Positions 1 to 6,351 of a DNA stretch of 8,933 nt are shown piece after piece (position 1 is the first letter of the stretch; every line of letters begins with the position of its first letter). The notes beneath the pieces were generated by a model. The model saw only the letters and a program-made list of their open reading frames with translations, made no database searches and was not told the origin of the DNA. A program made the translations under genes and the position numbers. Source of the stretch: Phycisphaerales bacterium. GTDB taxonomy: Bacteria > Planctomycetota > Phycisphaerae > UBA1845. Where the stretch lies: assembly GCA_030612785.1 (NCBI GenBank), contig JAUWNF010000111.1, forward strand, positions 1 to 8,933. Reading direction: 5' to 3'.

Positions 1-2
1 TT

Positions 3-476
3 CCGGACGGCGTCGCGGACACGTGGGATCAACTCGAGGGCGCGGGGTTGGTGTACGTCGTGTTCAGCTCCGCGGACACCAGCAAGTGGTCCGCGAGCCC
101 GGACGATCCGATGGTTATCTCGATCGATCGGTTGGGCGCCGCCCAGCTCCCCGGATTCATGATTGCCGGACGACGCGGTGTCGACCTGTCCCCAGTGGAC
201 CCGACCCACCGGCATTTCGGAGATCGTCTTGGTGGTGGGGATGTCAGTGGCCTTCCGGAGGGTAACGAGTACAAGTCTCCGGGCAGGTCGCGGGGGCTGG
301 CCGCCGCCGGAGACGTGGACGGTGACGGTAAGGCCGACATCCTCATTGGGGCGATTCTCGCGGACCCGCGCGTCGATTCGCAGACCGGTGTGGGAACCAT
401 CAACGGCGGTGAAGCCTATCTGATCTACGGCTTCGAGCAGAACGACGAGCAGAACGACGAGCAGGGCGACGAGTAG
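3..476 (+). CDS. FG-GAP (integrin-alpha-like beta-propeller) repeat protein, 5'-truncated by window edge
   Basis: The frame is open from the window edge to the TAG at 474-476, so only the C-terminal ~157 residues are visible. A TTG at 48 could start a shorter reading, but coding continues in frame upstream of it. The core is a near-canonical FG-GAP blade: hydrophobic LAAAG, then the Ca2+-binding loop DVDGDGKAD (312-338), then ILIGA, followed about 20 residues later by a G-G-EAYLIYG strand that closes such blades. An earlier LVYVVFSS strand looks like the end of the preceding blade. Family knowledge: FG-GAP blades form extracellular beta-propellers that bind Ca2+ and ligands. The protein ends in an acidic Asn/Asp/Glu/Gln tail made by a 12-nt tandem repeat. 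The start, signal peptide and total length lie outside the window. Confidence 0.85.
   Translation, partial: PDGVADTWDQLEGAGLVYVVFSSADTSKWSASPDDPMVISIDRLGAAQLPGFMIAGRRGVDLSPVDPTHRHFGDRLGGGDVSGLPEGNEYKSPGRSRGLAAAGDVDGDGKADILIGAILADPRVDSQTGVGTINGGEAYLIYGFEQNDEQNDEQGDE
438..473 (+). repeat. 12-nt tandem repeat, three units, coding an NDEQ-type tail
   Basis: Units at 438-449, 450-461 and 462-473. The first two are identical (cagaacgacgag); the third differs at two bases. They encode the last residues of the FG-GAP protein (QNDE, QNDE, QGDE) and end at its stop codon. Repeat number in an acidic, hydrophilic tail could vary by slippage without breaking the frame. Confidence 0.8.
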
Positions 477-496
477 GCAGGGTAAACGGGTGGCAG

Positions 497-1180
497 ATGA
501 TCGCAGATCCCGTAGGGACGGCTAAGGAGGGCGCTGCTCAATCGTCCCTTGCCCTGCTGGTGTTGGTCGTCGGCAGTCTGTCGGCCGGGGGCTGCGCCGG
601 GTGGGCCAGGCTCAATCTCATCTCCGCTGAACTGGGGCGCATTTCCAAGAGCGCCCCCCTGGTCGTGGAACTGAACGCGGCACAGTGCTATTACTCGATT
701 GAGGACGAGCGGATCACCATCGCGTTGGCTGACGAGAACATCTCGCTGACCGGCGAGTACGGCAAGAAAAGCCTGGTAACTTCGATCGTGCTGGAGGGTC
801 TGCCGGCCCATCGGTCCCGCGACTACCGGCTGGACCGCAACAGTGTTCGGGGCAAGTATCGCCGGGGTCCGAAGCACGTTCGGTTTGCCTCGCTCAGCGG
901 CATTCTGGGTTTGTGGCTGGAGGGGGACAACCAACTCAAGGGTCGTCTGCGCGCCTTCGTCAAGCAGCAGCAGTTTCACGTGTTGCGCGGCTGGTCCGGC
1001 AACCGGCGCGTGCTGCTGGTGGGTGACTTTGTGGCGGTGCGCAACCGGGAGCGAACCGAGGAGCTATTGCGGCGCTCGGAGTCCGACGGCATGGAACGCG
1101 GAGTCCCGGCGCGCGCTTACGGCAAGCCGCGGGCGGTGACCGGACCGCCCGTACACCCACCGATCCAAAGCCAACCTTGA
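497..1180 (+). CDS. putative lipoprotein of unknown function, 227 aa
   Basis: I do not recognise the family. ATG at 497 lies 20 bp after the FG-GAP stop, so the two are probably co-transcribed; the upstream GGGTGGCAG is only a weak ribosome binding site. An N-terminal stretch without many positive charges leads into a hydrophobic segment (residues 18-28) ending in SAGGC, a possible but imperfect lipobox with Cys33. The mature part alternates short beta-like strands (residues ~55-120, including ITIALADENISLTGEY) with a basic stretch (~110-135), then an amphipathic region and the strand RRVLLVGDFVAVRN (~170-183). The last ~45 residues are Arg/Pro-rich and look disordered. Codon use and the intact 684-nt frame support a real gene. 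It could be an envelope-associated protein; no catalytic motif is visible. Confidence 0.7.
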   Translation: MIADPVGTAKEGAAQSSLALLVLVVGSLSAGGCAGWARLNLISAELGRISKSAPLVVELNAAQCYYSIEDERITIALADENISLTGEYGKKSLVTSIVLEGLPAHRSRDYRLDRNSVRGKYRRGPKHVRFASLSGILGLWLEGDNQLKGRLRAFVKQQQFHVLRGWSGNRRVLLVGDFVAVRNRERTEELLRRSESDGMERGVPARAYGKPRAVTGPPVHPPIQSQP

Positions 1181-1226
1181 CCGCTGAACCACTGGCTAAG
1201 GACTTGTCGATTTAATCGTTCAGCGG
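1181..1226 (+). terminator. stem-loop directly after the stop codon; possible terminator or 3' stabiliser
   Basis: A perfect 9-bp inverted repeat, CCGCTGAAC (1181-1189) and GTTCAGCGG (1218-1226), starts at the base after the TGA of the 497-1180 gene. The loop is 28 nt and no T-run follows. It is therefore not a classical intrinsic terminator; it could be a 3'-end stabilising structure, a Rho-linked end, or the outer part of the neighbouring REP element. Confidence 0.35.
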
Positions 1227-1236
1227 CGGTCCCTAA

Positions 1237-1320
1237 TGTAGCGTCACCCCTTGTGGGTGACGAAAAACCTTGTAGGTGACGAAAAACGAGGGTGCGCCGC
1301 CCACAAGGGGCGACGCTACA
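1237..1320. repeat. REPIN-like element: two GTAG-type REP palindromes in inverted orientation
   Basis: The left arm (1237-1257, tgtagcgtcaccccttgtggg) and right arm (1300-1320) are 21-nt inverted copies with one mismatch. Each arm begins, in its own direction, with GTAG followed by a small hairpin. Left: GTCACCC/GGGTGAC around CTTGT. Right, on the minus strand: GTCGCCC/GGGCGGC around CTTGT, with one G-T wobble. Looser similarity continues outward (GGCGGTC and TTTAATC occur on both sides). GTAG at the 5' end plus a short palindrome is the hallmark of REPs mobilised by REP-associated tyrosine transposases; two REPs in opposite orientation form a REPIN. No transposase is in the window, so any mobilising enzyme would act from elsewhere. 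Confidence 0.7.
1249..1286 (+). repeat. 19-bp direct tandem repeat inside the REPIN
   Basis: Units 1249-1267 and 1268-1286 (ccttgtgggtgacgaaaaa, second unit with one G-to-A change) abut exactly. The first unit includes the 3' half of the left REP hairpin, so the second is a duplicated half-palindrome. The A-to-G mismatch removes one base pair that the copy could otherwise make with the left REP stem. Confidence 0.8.
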
Positions 1321-1433
1321 GATTAAACCGACCGCCCCTCAACGGGGGCGTTCGCGTATTCTTCTCCGCCCACGCTCCTGCTCCATTTCCCTAATGATCC
1401 ACGCAGTGTATTATGGTGGGCACGCTTGAGGAG

Positions 1434-1463
1434 GTCCTCGCCGGTTGAAGTTCCGGCGAGGGC
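1434..1463 (+). promoter_or_regulatory. strong hairpin in the putative 5' leader of gene A
   Basis: CTCGCCGG (1437-1444) pairs perfectly with CCGGCGAG (1453-1460) around an 8-nt loop, TTGAAGTT. Three further pairs outward (one a wobble) extend the stem to 11 bp. It lies about 90 nt before the ATG. There is no T-run, so a terminator is unlikely; an mRNA 5'-stabilising element or a protein/RNA binding site is possible. No known riboswitch class is recognised. Confidence 0.45.
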
Positions 1464-1537
1464 GGATCGCGCGGCCTGATACAGGTGTGAACCCAGACAG
1501 TACCCTGTAGGGCTGCGCACGTACCGAACCTGATCCT

Positions 1538-1544
1538 AAAGGAG
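1538..1544 (+). promoter_or_regulatory. ribosome binding site of gene A
   Basis: AAAGGAG lies 7 nt before the ATG at 1552, a near-consensus Shine-Dalgarno. It fixes the start, and the resulting signal peptide is well formed. Confidence 0.8.
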
Positions 1545-1551
1545 TCGTATC

Positions 1552-3657
1552 ATGCATTCGCGCTGGAAATTACTGGCGGTAAGCGTTGCGGTGTTGGGGC
1601 TGGGCACGTTGATTGCGTGCACGGGGAGCGTGAGCATCGGAGACGGCGGCTTGGTCGCCGAACTCACCATCGCGGGCAAGACCTTCACGATTACCCTGGG
1701 TGACGGCGGTATCTTCAACGTACGCAAGGGCGCCGCGCCGATTAAGAAGGGCGTCCGCGTGGAGAACCTGTTTGAAGTTGACCTCCTGCCGAAGGACCGC
1801 CCATCGACTGCCCAGGTCACCGTGCTCCCCTCCAACGTGAAGGTGAGCCAACTCGACCTCGCCAACAAGGCGCACGCGCCGCTGCAGGGCATCACCGGTT
1901 CGTACGATGCGGTGGTCTACATCGGGTCCGCGTCGATGTCCGACCCGTGCGATGAAGGTACGCGGGTGGGGACGTTTCACATCACCGTCTCCGGCGGCGC
2001 GGTCACGCTCGACCGAACGGCCCTCGATCTGCCCCAGGCGGCATTGTCCGAGGTGCTCAGCAGCGATTTCACGCTGTGCTTCGAGGTCAGCGGCGACGCG
2101 GATGCCACGATCATCATCAGCGATCTGGGCTTCAAATTCGGAGCGGACGAATCGGCCCAGACGACGGCGCAGTTCACCTTCCGCAACGACGATTACGAAA
2201 ACATTCACTTCCTGCTGCCCGGTCAGACGTTCCCGCAGAACCGGGTGAGCCCCGGACAAACGGCTACGGACTCCCTCGCGAACGTTCAGATCGGCGATTC
2301 CATCACGGTCCGCTGCGGGCGCAACGGCGTGGTCCTCGATTCAACGAATTGCCCGACGGTCACCGGGACGGACTACCAAGCCACGGTGGTGTGGGACGGC
2401 TTCCACGTGACCTGTGAGGCCGAGCAGGACGACGGCGGCGATGGCGGCATCATCCAGGTGCCCCTTGATGGGAACGGCGATGCCGTGGACGCCACCCACA
2501 CGATCAACGGGGTGGACTACTCCTATCGCGGCGCATTGCTGGAGGATAACTCGGAAGATGCCCCTATTCCGGGCCTGCTGCTTTGGATCGAGGTGAACCT
2601 TGCCGAGTTGGGGCTGCAATACGTCGATACGATCCACCTGGCTCCCCAGTCGTCCTGGTCCTTCGATCTGCCGAACGGCGTCAAGGTGGCCACCGTCACG
2701 TGTGATTACGAAGAGGGGGGGGGCTCCACGACGCTCGCTCTGGTCACGGGGGCGAACATTGCGGAATGGGCGTGGGAGAGCCCATGCTTGGCGGACGCCT
2801 TTGGGACCACGCCGCCGCACGCGATGCCGACACCGCTGTTCACCAACCCGACGACGCAGGACTGCGATCGGGAGTACGACGGGCACACCTACGGTGTCTC
2901 GATCCGGCCGGATACGGCGCGAACCCTGGCATTCATCTCGTTGGAGCTAGTGGATGCCAACACGCTGGTCGGCTCTCGGCTCCCGGGGAACTCCGCGCCC
3001 CCCTGGCTCGGCGCCGCCCTCATGGCCCTCCCGCTGGAAGGGCCGGCCGGTACGCCCAGTGGAGACGGCGGGGAGGGGGCCGGGGGGCTCACGGCTTCGG
3101 ACCTGGCCGGCTGCTGGCGGGTGACCGTGAATGAGGAGGACGACGGGGAAGTGACGCCCACGGTGTTGATCTACGAGATCGATTCGGCCGGAAACCTGGC
3201 GACACTGTGGGTCGAGGGCGAATCGGAGGGTTCCACGAATACCATCGAGGTTGCCCGTTTCACCACCGCGAACGCCGGTTTCTTTGGCGCGATGGTATCG
3301 AACCCTCAGCAGGAGATATCCGTCGATGCGTCGGGGACAGTGGATTTCTCTTGGAGCCTCGACATGCAGCTTGAGGAAGGCGGGGAGACCACGTCAGTCA
3401 CTCTTGACCTTGAAGATGCGGTGGTGTCCGGAGACCCGCCGAGCAGCTTTGTCTCCGATTCGGTGAGCGGCCAGTCCGGGGACACGACGTTCGTGCCTCC
3501 TGCCAACGGGCAGAAGGTGGACTGCCCCGACGTTTCGGATGCGGACGTTATTTCGCAGGAGGAGTTCGAGTTCGATTTGGACGTATGCGGATCGGGGACC
3601 GCCATGATGATGCCGCTGATGCTGCTGGGGCTCTGCTGGATGAAGTTCCGAAGATAG
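1552..3657 (+). CDS. gene A: multidomain surface lipoprotein with paralogous N-terminal domain and Cys-Gly C-terminal sorting-like tail, 701 aa
   Basis: Start set by AAAGGAG at 1538. Signal peptide with basic HSRWK, a hydrophobic core and lipobox LIAC (Cys23), so an SPII lipoprotein. Residues ~30-200 are the beta-rich domain shared with the next two genes, with Cys133 (in DPCDEG) and Cys176 (in FTLCF) 43 residues apart. Residues ~203-292 form a small beta-type segment with paired cysteines (VRCGRNG, TNCP, VTCE). Residues ~320-500 are a further unrecognised segment holding a 9-G tract in the DNA. From ~513, LTASDLAGCWRVTV opens a beta-rich, lipocalin-like looking segment. The C-terminus, CGSG then a Met/Leu-rich hydrophobic run and KFRR (679-701), has the tripartite form of CTERM sorting signals. 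Having both a lipobox and such a tail is unusual. No enzymatic motif is seen; a surface structural or adhesion role is inferred. Downstream gene B starts 89 bp later. Confidence 0.85.
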   Translation: MHSRWKLLAVSVAVLGLGTLIACTGSVSIGDGGLVAELTIAGKTFTITLGDGGIFNVRKGAAPIKKGVRVENLFEVDLLPKDRPSTAQVTVLPSNVKVSQLDLANKAHAPLQGITGSYDAVVYIGSASMSDPCDEGTRVGTFHITVSGGAVTLDRTALDLPQAALSEVLSSDFTLCFEVSGDADATIIISDLGFKFGADESAQTTAQFTFRNDDYENIHFLLPGQTFPQNRVSPGQTATDSLANVQIGDSITVRCGRNGVVLDSTNCPTVTGTDYQATVVWDGFHVTCEAEQDDGGDGGIIQVPLDGNGDAVDATHTINGVDYSYRGALLEDNSEDAPIPGLLLWIEVNLAELGLQYVDTIHLAPQSSWSFDLPNGVKVATVTCDYEEGGGSTTLALVTGANIAEWAWESPCLADAFGTTPPHAMPTPLFTNPTTQDCDREYDGHTYGVSIRPDTARTLAFISLELVDANTLVGSRLPGNSAPPWLGAALMALPLEGPAGTPSGDGGEGAGGLTASDLAGCWRVTVNEEDDGEVTPTVLIYEIDSAGNLATLWVEGESEGSTNTIEVARFTTANAGFFGAMVSNPQQEISVDASGTVDFSWSLDMQLEEGGETTSVTLDLEDAVVSGDPPSSFVSDSVSGQSGDTTFVPPANGQKVDCPDVSDADVISQEEFEFDLDVCGSGTAMMMPLMLLGLCWMKFRR
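2715..2723 (+). repeat. nine-G homopolymer inside gene A
   Basis: Nine consecutive G encode part of E-G-G-G-S near residues 389-392. Tracts of this length can slip during replication, and a one-base change would truncate the protein in its second half. It may equally be a chance product of Gly codons, or a sequencing-sensitive site. Confidence 0.9.
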
Positions 3658-3703
3658 GCCGGTAGCTGGTAAGATCCGTCGCGCGGACCACTTCCTGCCC
3701 GGC

Positions 3704-3723
3704 CCTGGCGGCTGTCCGCCAGG
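3704..3723 (+). promoter_or_regulatory. perfect 8-bp hairpin in the gene A / gene B spacer
   Basis: CCTGGCGG (3704-3711) pairs perfectly with CCGCCAGG (3716-3723) around the tetraloop CTGT. It ends 10 nt before the ribosome binding site of gene B and has no following T-run. It may be an mRNA processing/stability element between co-transcribed genes or a weak Rho-assisted terminator. Its 3' arm covers the GTG at 3723, which argues against that codon as the start of gene B. Confidence 0.5.
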
Positions 3724-3733
3724 TGACAAACTC

Positions 3734-3738
3734 GGAGG
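3734..3738 (+). promoter_or_regulatory. ribosome binding site deciding the gene B start
   Basis: GGAGG lies 8 nt before the ATG at 3747. A GTG at 3723 is in frame but has no good Shine-Dalgarno and sits in a hairpin arm. The layout GGAGG-n-TGGAA-n-C-ATG recurs at gene C, supporting the ATG in both. Confidence 0.8.
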
Positions 3739-3746
3739 CTGGAACC

Positions 3747-6188
3747 ATGAGATGTTCACATCAACTGCGCCTTCTTGCGGCGCTGAGTATTACCGTGTCG
3801 CTTGGCGGTCTGCTTCTGTTTGTGGCCTGCAGCTCGTCAGGTGGCGGCGGGGGCACCGGTCCGCCCGATGGCGGCGATGGCGCCGGCACCGGCGGCGGCG
3901 GGTTCCCCATCACCGGCGAGAGCTTCACGTTGGACCTGGGCGGGGGCGCCGTGTTTGACATGACGGCCGGCGGCGAGGCCGTGCGCAGCGCGTTCGCCGT
4001 ACAGCTTTTCACCGAGACCCCGACCGATTCCCCCGCGACCGGCACGTTGTCTCTCGACACGCAGGACGTGCAGATCGCGGGTGCAGCAGGGTCAATCACC
4101 GTCACCGCCTACGTCGGCGCCGGCAGTTCGACGAACCCGTGCGACGACGGGCAGGACGCTGGATCGTTCACGCTTGTCTACGACGGTGCGACGGTCTCGC
4201 TCAGCACAGGTGAGCTGTCGCTGTCCGGCGTTGCGCTTTCGTACGTCAGCTCCGGCTCGTTCACGCTCTGTCTCACCGCTTCGGGCAACGCGGATGCGAC
4301 GATGGAGATCGTGAGCATGACCGTGCGGTTCGCGTCGGCGGCGGAGCCCGGACCCGGCACAGGCGACGACGACGCGGGTTCGACGCTTCTTCTGGAAGGC
4401 GCGAAAGTGGAGTTCCCGGCCGAGGGGGATGCGATGATGCTCCTCAGCGAAGACAGCGGGGTCGGCTCTGCCGCGTTCTTCGGGTATGAGGATGACCAGG
4501 AAGTGATCCCTCGCCTGCTGATCAGCGAGATCGACGGTGAGCCGTTTGAAGTCGTGATGGATCTTGAGGGCCGGGTGGCCCGGACCACCGTCGGCAATCT
4601 GGCGGCGGATTTCTCCCACAACGCGGACGGCTCCTTCGACCTTACGATCTCCGACGATGAAGGGGTACGATTCGTCGAGACCGCCATTCTGCCGTCCACG
4701 GCCAAGATCGTCACAACCGGATTGCGGATCGGAATCGATCTGGACCTCGACCTATGCGCAACGAGCCTGATCCTGGGCGAGGTGGAGCGTCAGCTCCCGA
4801 ATGCAACAGAAGCGGAGCAGGCGTGCTATCTGAACCAGGATACCCTACTGTTCGTGTTTGCACGTGAGGCCTGCCTGACCTGGCAGGGACTCAAGGCCCG
4901 CCTGGATGAGGTACGGAACGCCTGCCCGGGGCAGGACGACGCGGCGTCCTGCGTTGACCGGGTGGAGCCCTGGCTGACGGCCACGGCCGACACGCAGGAG
5001 AAGCTCGAGGCATCTGTGGCCCGTTTCGTCGACGTGCTCGATCGCTGGACCGGGGGGCCGTGCGCCACCAACACCGTTGATAATGCAATGTTCGGCGCTC
5101 CGAGGGCGGAAACCCTCTATGCCAGCGACGACGACAAGGACGGCGTCGTGCGGGCCCGCGACTTGTGCAAGGACACGCCGTCCGGCGAACCGGTCAACGC
5201 GTTCGGCTGCTCCGTCTCTCAGATCGGAGCGATCGAGTGCGAAGACGTGATTCCTCTGGGGGACAACTGCGTCCGCGATGGCTGCTGCGAGGATTACTGT
5301 TTCGCGCCGTTCGACCCGGACTGCACGAACAAGGAGATCTGTGAGCCGGACCATACCTTCTGCTGCGAGGATGGCCGGGAGTGCGAGGTGAACTGCCCGC
5401 AGTACGATTCCGATTGCGACGACCCGGAACTGGCCTGTGCCGTCGACGTGATCGTCAACTGCAGCGAAGACGACTGTTGTCAGCCCGGGTGTCGTGACCC
5501 CTTCGACCCGGATTGCACCAACGCCCGTCTCTGCGAATTCTGGGAGACGACCTGCTGCGCCGACGGGGTAACGTGCACGGAGGGCTGCCCCGAGCCGGAC
5601 CCCGACTGCGACGGGGAGCCTGAGCCGCAGGCCGGAGTGGTGACCAGCACGTTTGACACGTCCGACGAAGGGTGGTTCATCGGCCCCTCCGCCGATTTCC
5701 TCGGCGCGATCTCGGACAGCGGAGAGGCAACCTACGAACCCTCCGGCGGGAATCCGGGCGGCTACATCTCCCACGAGAACATCGTCAGTGGTCTCGACAG
5801 CGACTGGTTCTTCATCGCCCCGGCGAAGTTCGACGGCGACTGGAGTTCGACCTACGGCAAGAAGCTGACCTTTGACCTCAGGGTGTTCGTCGACGAGCCC
5901 GAGATGCTCGGTGAACTCGTCGTCCTCTCCAACGGTGAGAAACACCTGCGGGTCTATGGCGTGTTGTCGGACTTGCCGGCTCCCGGGGCGACGTGGACTT
6001 CTTACAGCATCAGTCTGGACACGTCTGCCGGCTGGCGGGTCACCACCGATTGGTTCACGTCGGACGATGCGACGGAGGCTGACATTCGGGACGTACTCTC
6101 GTCTCTGTCCGATCTGCGCATCCGCGGCCAATTCTACCTTGGGCCGGGTAGCGGCGAACTCGACAACGTCGTGTTCGGCGCCGACTGA
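3747..6188 (+). CDS. gene B: surface lipoprotein with TSP3 repeat, four six-Cys repeats and laminin-B-like domain, 813 aa
   Basis: Signal peptide ends LFVAC-SSS (Cys28; Phe at -3 is slightly atypical), then a Gly/Pro/Asp tether. Residues ~38-200 are the array's shared domain, with Cys132 (NPCDDG) and Cys175 (FTLCL). Residues ~210-455 are unrecognised: beta-rich first, then a probably helical Cys-containing stretch. Residues ~461-492 form a thrombospondin type 3 repeat: Asp-rich DDDKDGVV, then DLCKDTPSGEPVNAFGC. Residues 496-623 are two copies of an alternating pair of six-Cys repeats, 24 cysteines in all. Residues ~632-813 resemble the laminin B/IV domain: DSDWFFIAPAKFDGDWSSTYG early, a central W-T-S-Y strand, then LSSLSDLRIRGQFY and a closing GELDNVVF. 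Family knowledge: TSP3 binds Ca2+ and laminin B is a beta-sandwich of extracellular matrix proteins. Inferred role: a rigid, disulphide-stiffened surface adhesin or matrix component. Gene C begins 163 bp downstream, after a spacer with only small GC-rich palindromes. Confidence 0.87.
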   Translation: MRCSHQLRLLAALSITVSLGGLLLFVACSSSGGGGGTGPPDGGDGAGTGGGGFPITGESFTLDLGGGAVFDMTAGGEAVRSAFAVQLFTETPTDSPATGTLSLDTQDVQIAGAAGSITVTAYVGAGSSTNPCDDGQDAGSFTLVYDGATVSLSTGELSLSGVALSYVSSGSFTLCLTASGNADATMEIVSMTVRFASAAEPGPGTGDDDAGSTLLLEGAKVEFPAEGDAMMLLSEDSGVGSAAFFGYEDDQEVIPRLLISEIDGEPFEVVMDLEGRVARTTVGNLAADFSHNADGSFDLTISDDEGVRFVETAILPSTAKIVTTGLRIGIDLDLDLCATSLILGEVERQLPNATEAEQACYLNQDTLLFVFAREACLTWQGLKARLDEVRNACPGQDDAASCVDRVEPWLTATADTQEKLEASVARFVDVLDRWTGGPCATNTVDNAMFGAPRAETLYASDDDKDGVVRARDLCKDTPSGEPVNAFGCSVSQIGAIECEDVIPLGDNCVRDGCCEDYCFAPFDPDCTNKEICEPDHTFCCEDGRECEVNCPQYDSDCDDPELACAVDVIVNCSEDDCCQPGCRDPFDPDCTNARLCEFWETTCCADGVTCTEGCPEPDPDCDGEPEPQAGVVTSTFDTSDEGWFIGPSADFLGAISDSGEATYEPSGGNPGGYISHENIVSGLDSDWFFIAPAKFDGDWSSTYGKKLTFDLRVFVDEPEMLGELVVLSNGEKHLRVYGVLSDLPAPGATWTSYSISLDTSAGWRVTTDWFTSDDATEADIRDVLSSLSDLRIRGQFYLGPGSGELDNVVFGAD
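3894..4033 (+). repeat. 140-bp block duplicated in gene C (copy at 6487-6626)
   Basis: By eye the two 140-nt blocks differ at four positions (97% identity). They encode the start of the shared N-terminal domain, from GGGFPITGESFT to FTETPTDS. Outside the block the genes are still homologous but clearly more diverged, so this stretch is either under strong constraint or was recently copied or converted. Confidence 0.85.
5232..5615 (+). repeat. (alpha-beta)x2 six-cysteine repeats in gene B
   Basis: Units are alpha 5232-5330 (33 aa), beta 5331-5423 (31 aa), alpha' 5424-5522 (33 aa) and beta' 5523-5615 (31 aa). In beta and beta' the cysteines fall at identical unit positions 4, 11, 12, 18, 22 and 29. 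In alpha and alpha' they fall at 13, 18, 19, 23 and 31 in both, with the first at 3 or 5. Both alpha units end FDPDCTN, and beta units end D-x-DCD. Each unit has a CC pair and an acidic D-x-D-C end, which suggests a compact disulphide-bonded, possibly Ca2+-binding module. The 64-aa higher-order period indicates duplication of an alpha-beta pair. Confidence 0.85.
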
Positions 6189-6338
6189 ATCGTCTCGCGT
6201 TGACCGCGGCCCGGCCCGGCCAGACCAGAAGGTCAGGTCGGCGGACCCGACAGGTCGGCTGTGCGTACCCTTGCCGCGGGCGTGGCAACACCGTGGAAGG
6301 AGCAGACAACACGAATGGGGCAGCAGCCAACCTTGATT

Positions 6339-6344
6339 GGAGGG
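6339..6344 (+). promoter_or_regulatory. ribosome binding site deciding the gene C start
   Basis: GGAGGG lies 7 nt before the ATG at 6352. The in-frame TTG at 6337 overlaps the Shine-Dalgarno itself and is unlikely to be the start. The arrangement matches that of gene B. Confidence 0.8.
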
Positions 6345-6351
6345 TGGAATC

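Larger units (their letters stand above)
1181..1551. other. 371-bp intergenic region with palindromes and gene A leader
   Basis: No convincing gene on either strand; the short minus-strand frame at 1323-1520 has low-complexity composition and spans the leader hairpin. In order it holds: the post-stop stem-loop, the REPIN with its 19-bp duplication, a small GC hairpin (CGCCCC 1333-1338 / GGGGCG 1345-1350), a weak -10-like TATTAT at 1409-1414 with no good -35 box, the leader hairpin 1434-1463, and the ribosome binding site of gene A. A promoter for the three-gene array most likely lies here, but its position cannot be fixed by eye. Confidence 0.6.

Noticed and set aside
425..979. 184-codon minus-strand frame across the first two genes
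   Set aside because: Its C-terminal CSSFCSS repeat is just the reverse of the 12-nt coding repeat; no domain or start signal.
1237..1320. CRISPR-like or IS terminal repeat reading of the inverted arms
   Set aside because: Only two inverted copies, no regular spacers, no transposase and no target-site duplication; the GTAG hairpin layout fits REPs better.
1570..2259. 229-codon minus-strand frame inside gene A
   Set aside because: Arg-rich, no ribosome binding site, fully overlaps a gene with signal peptide and paralogues.
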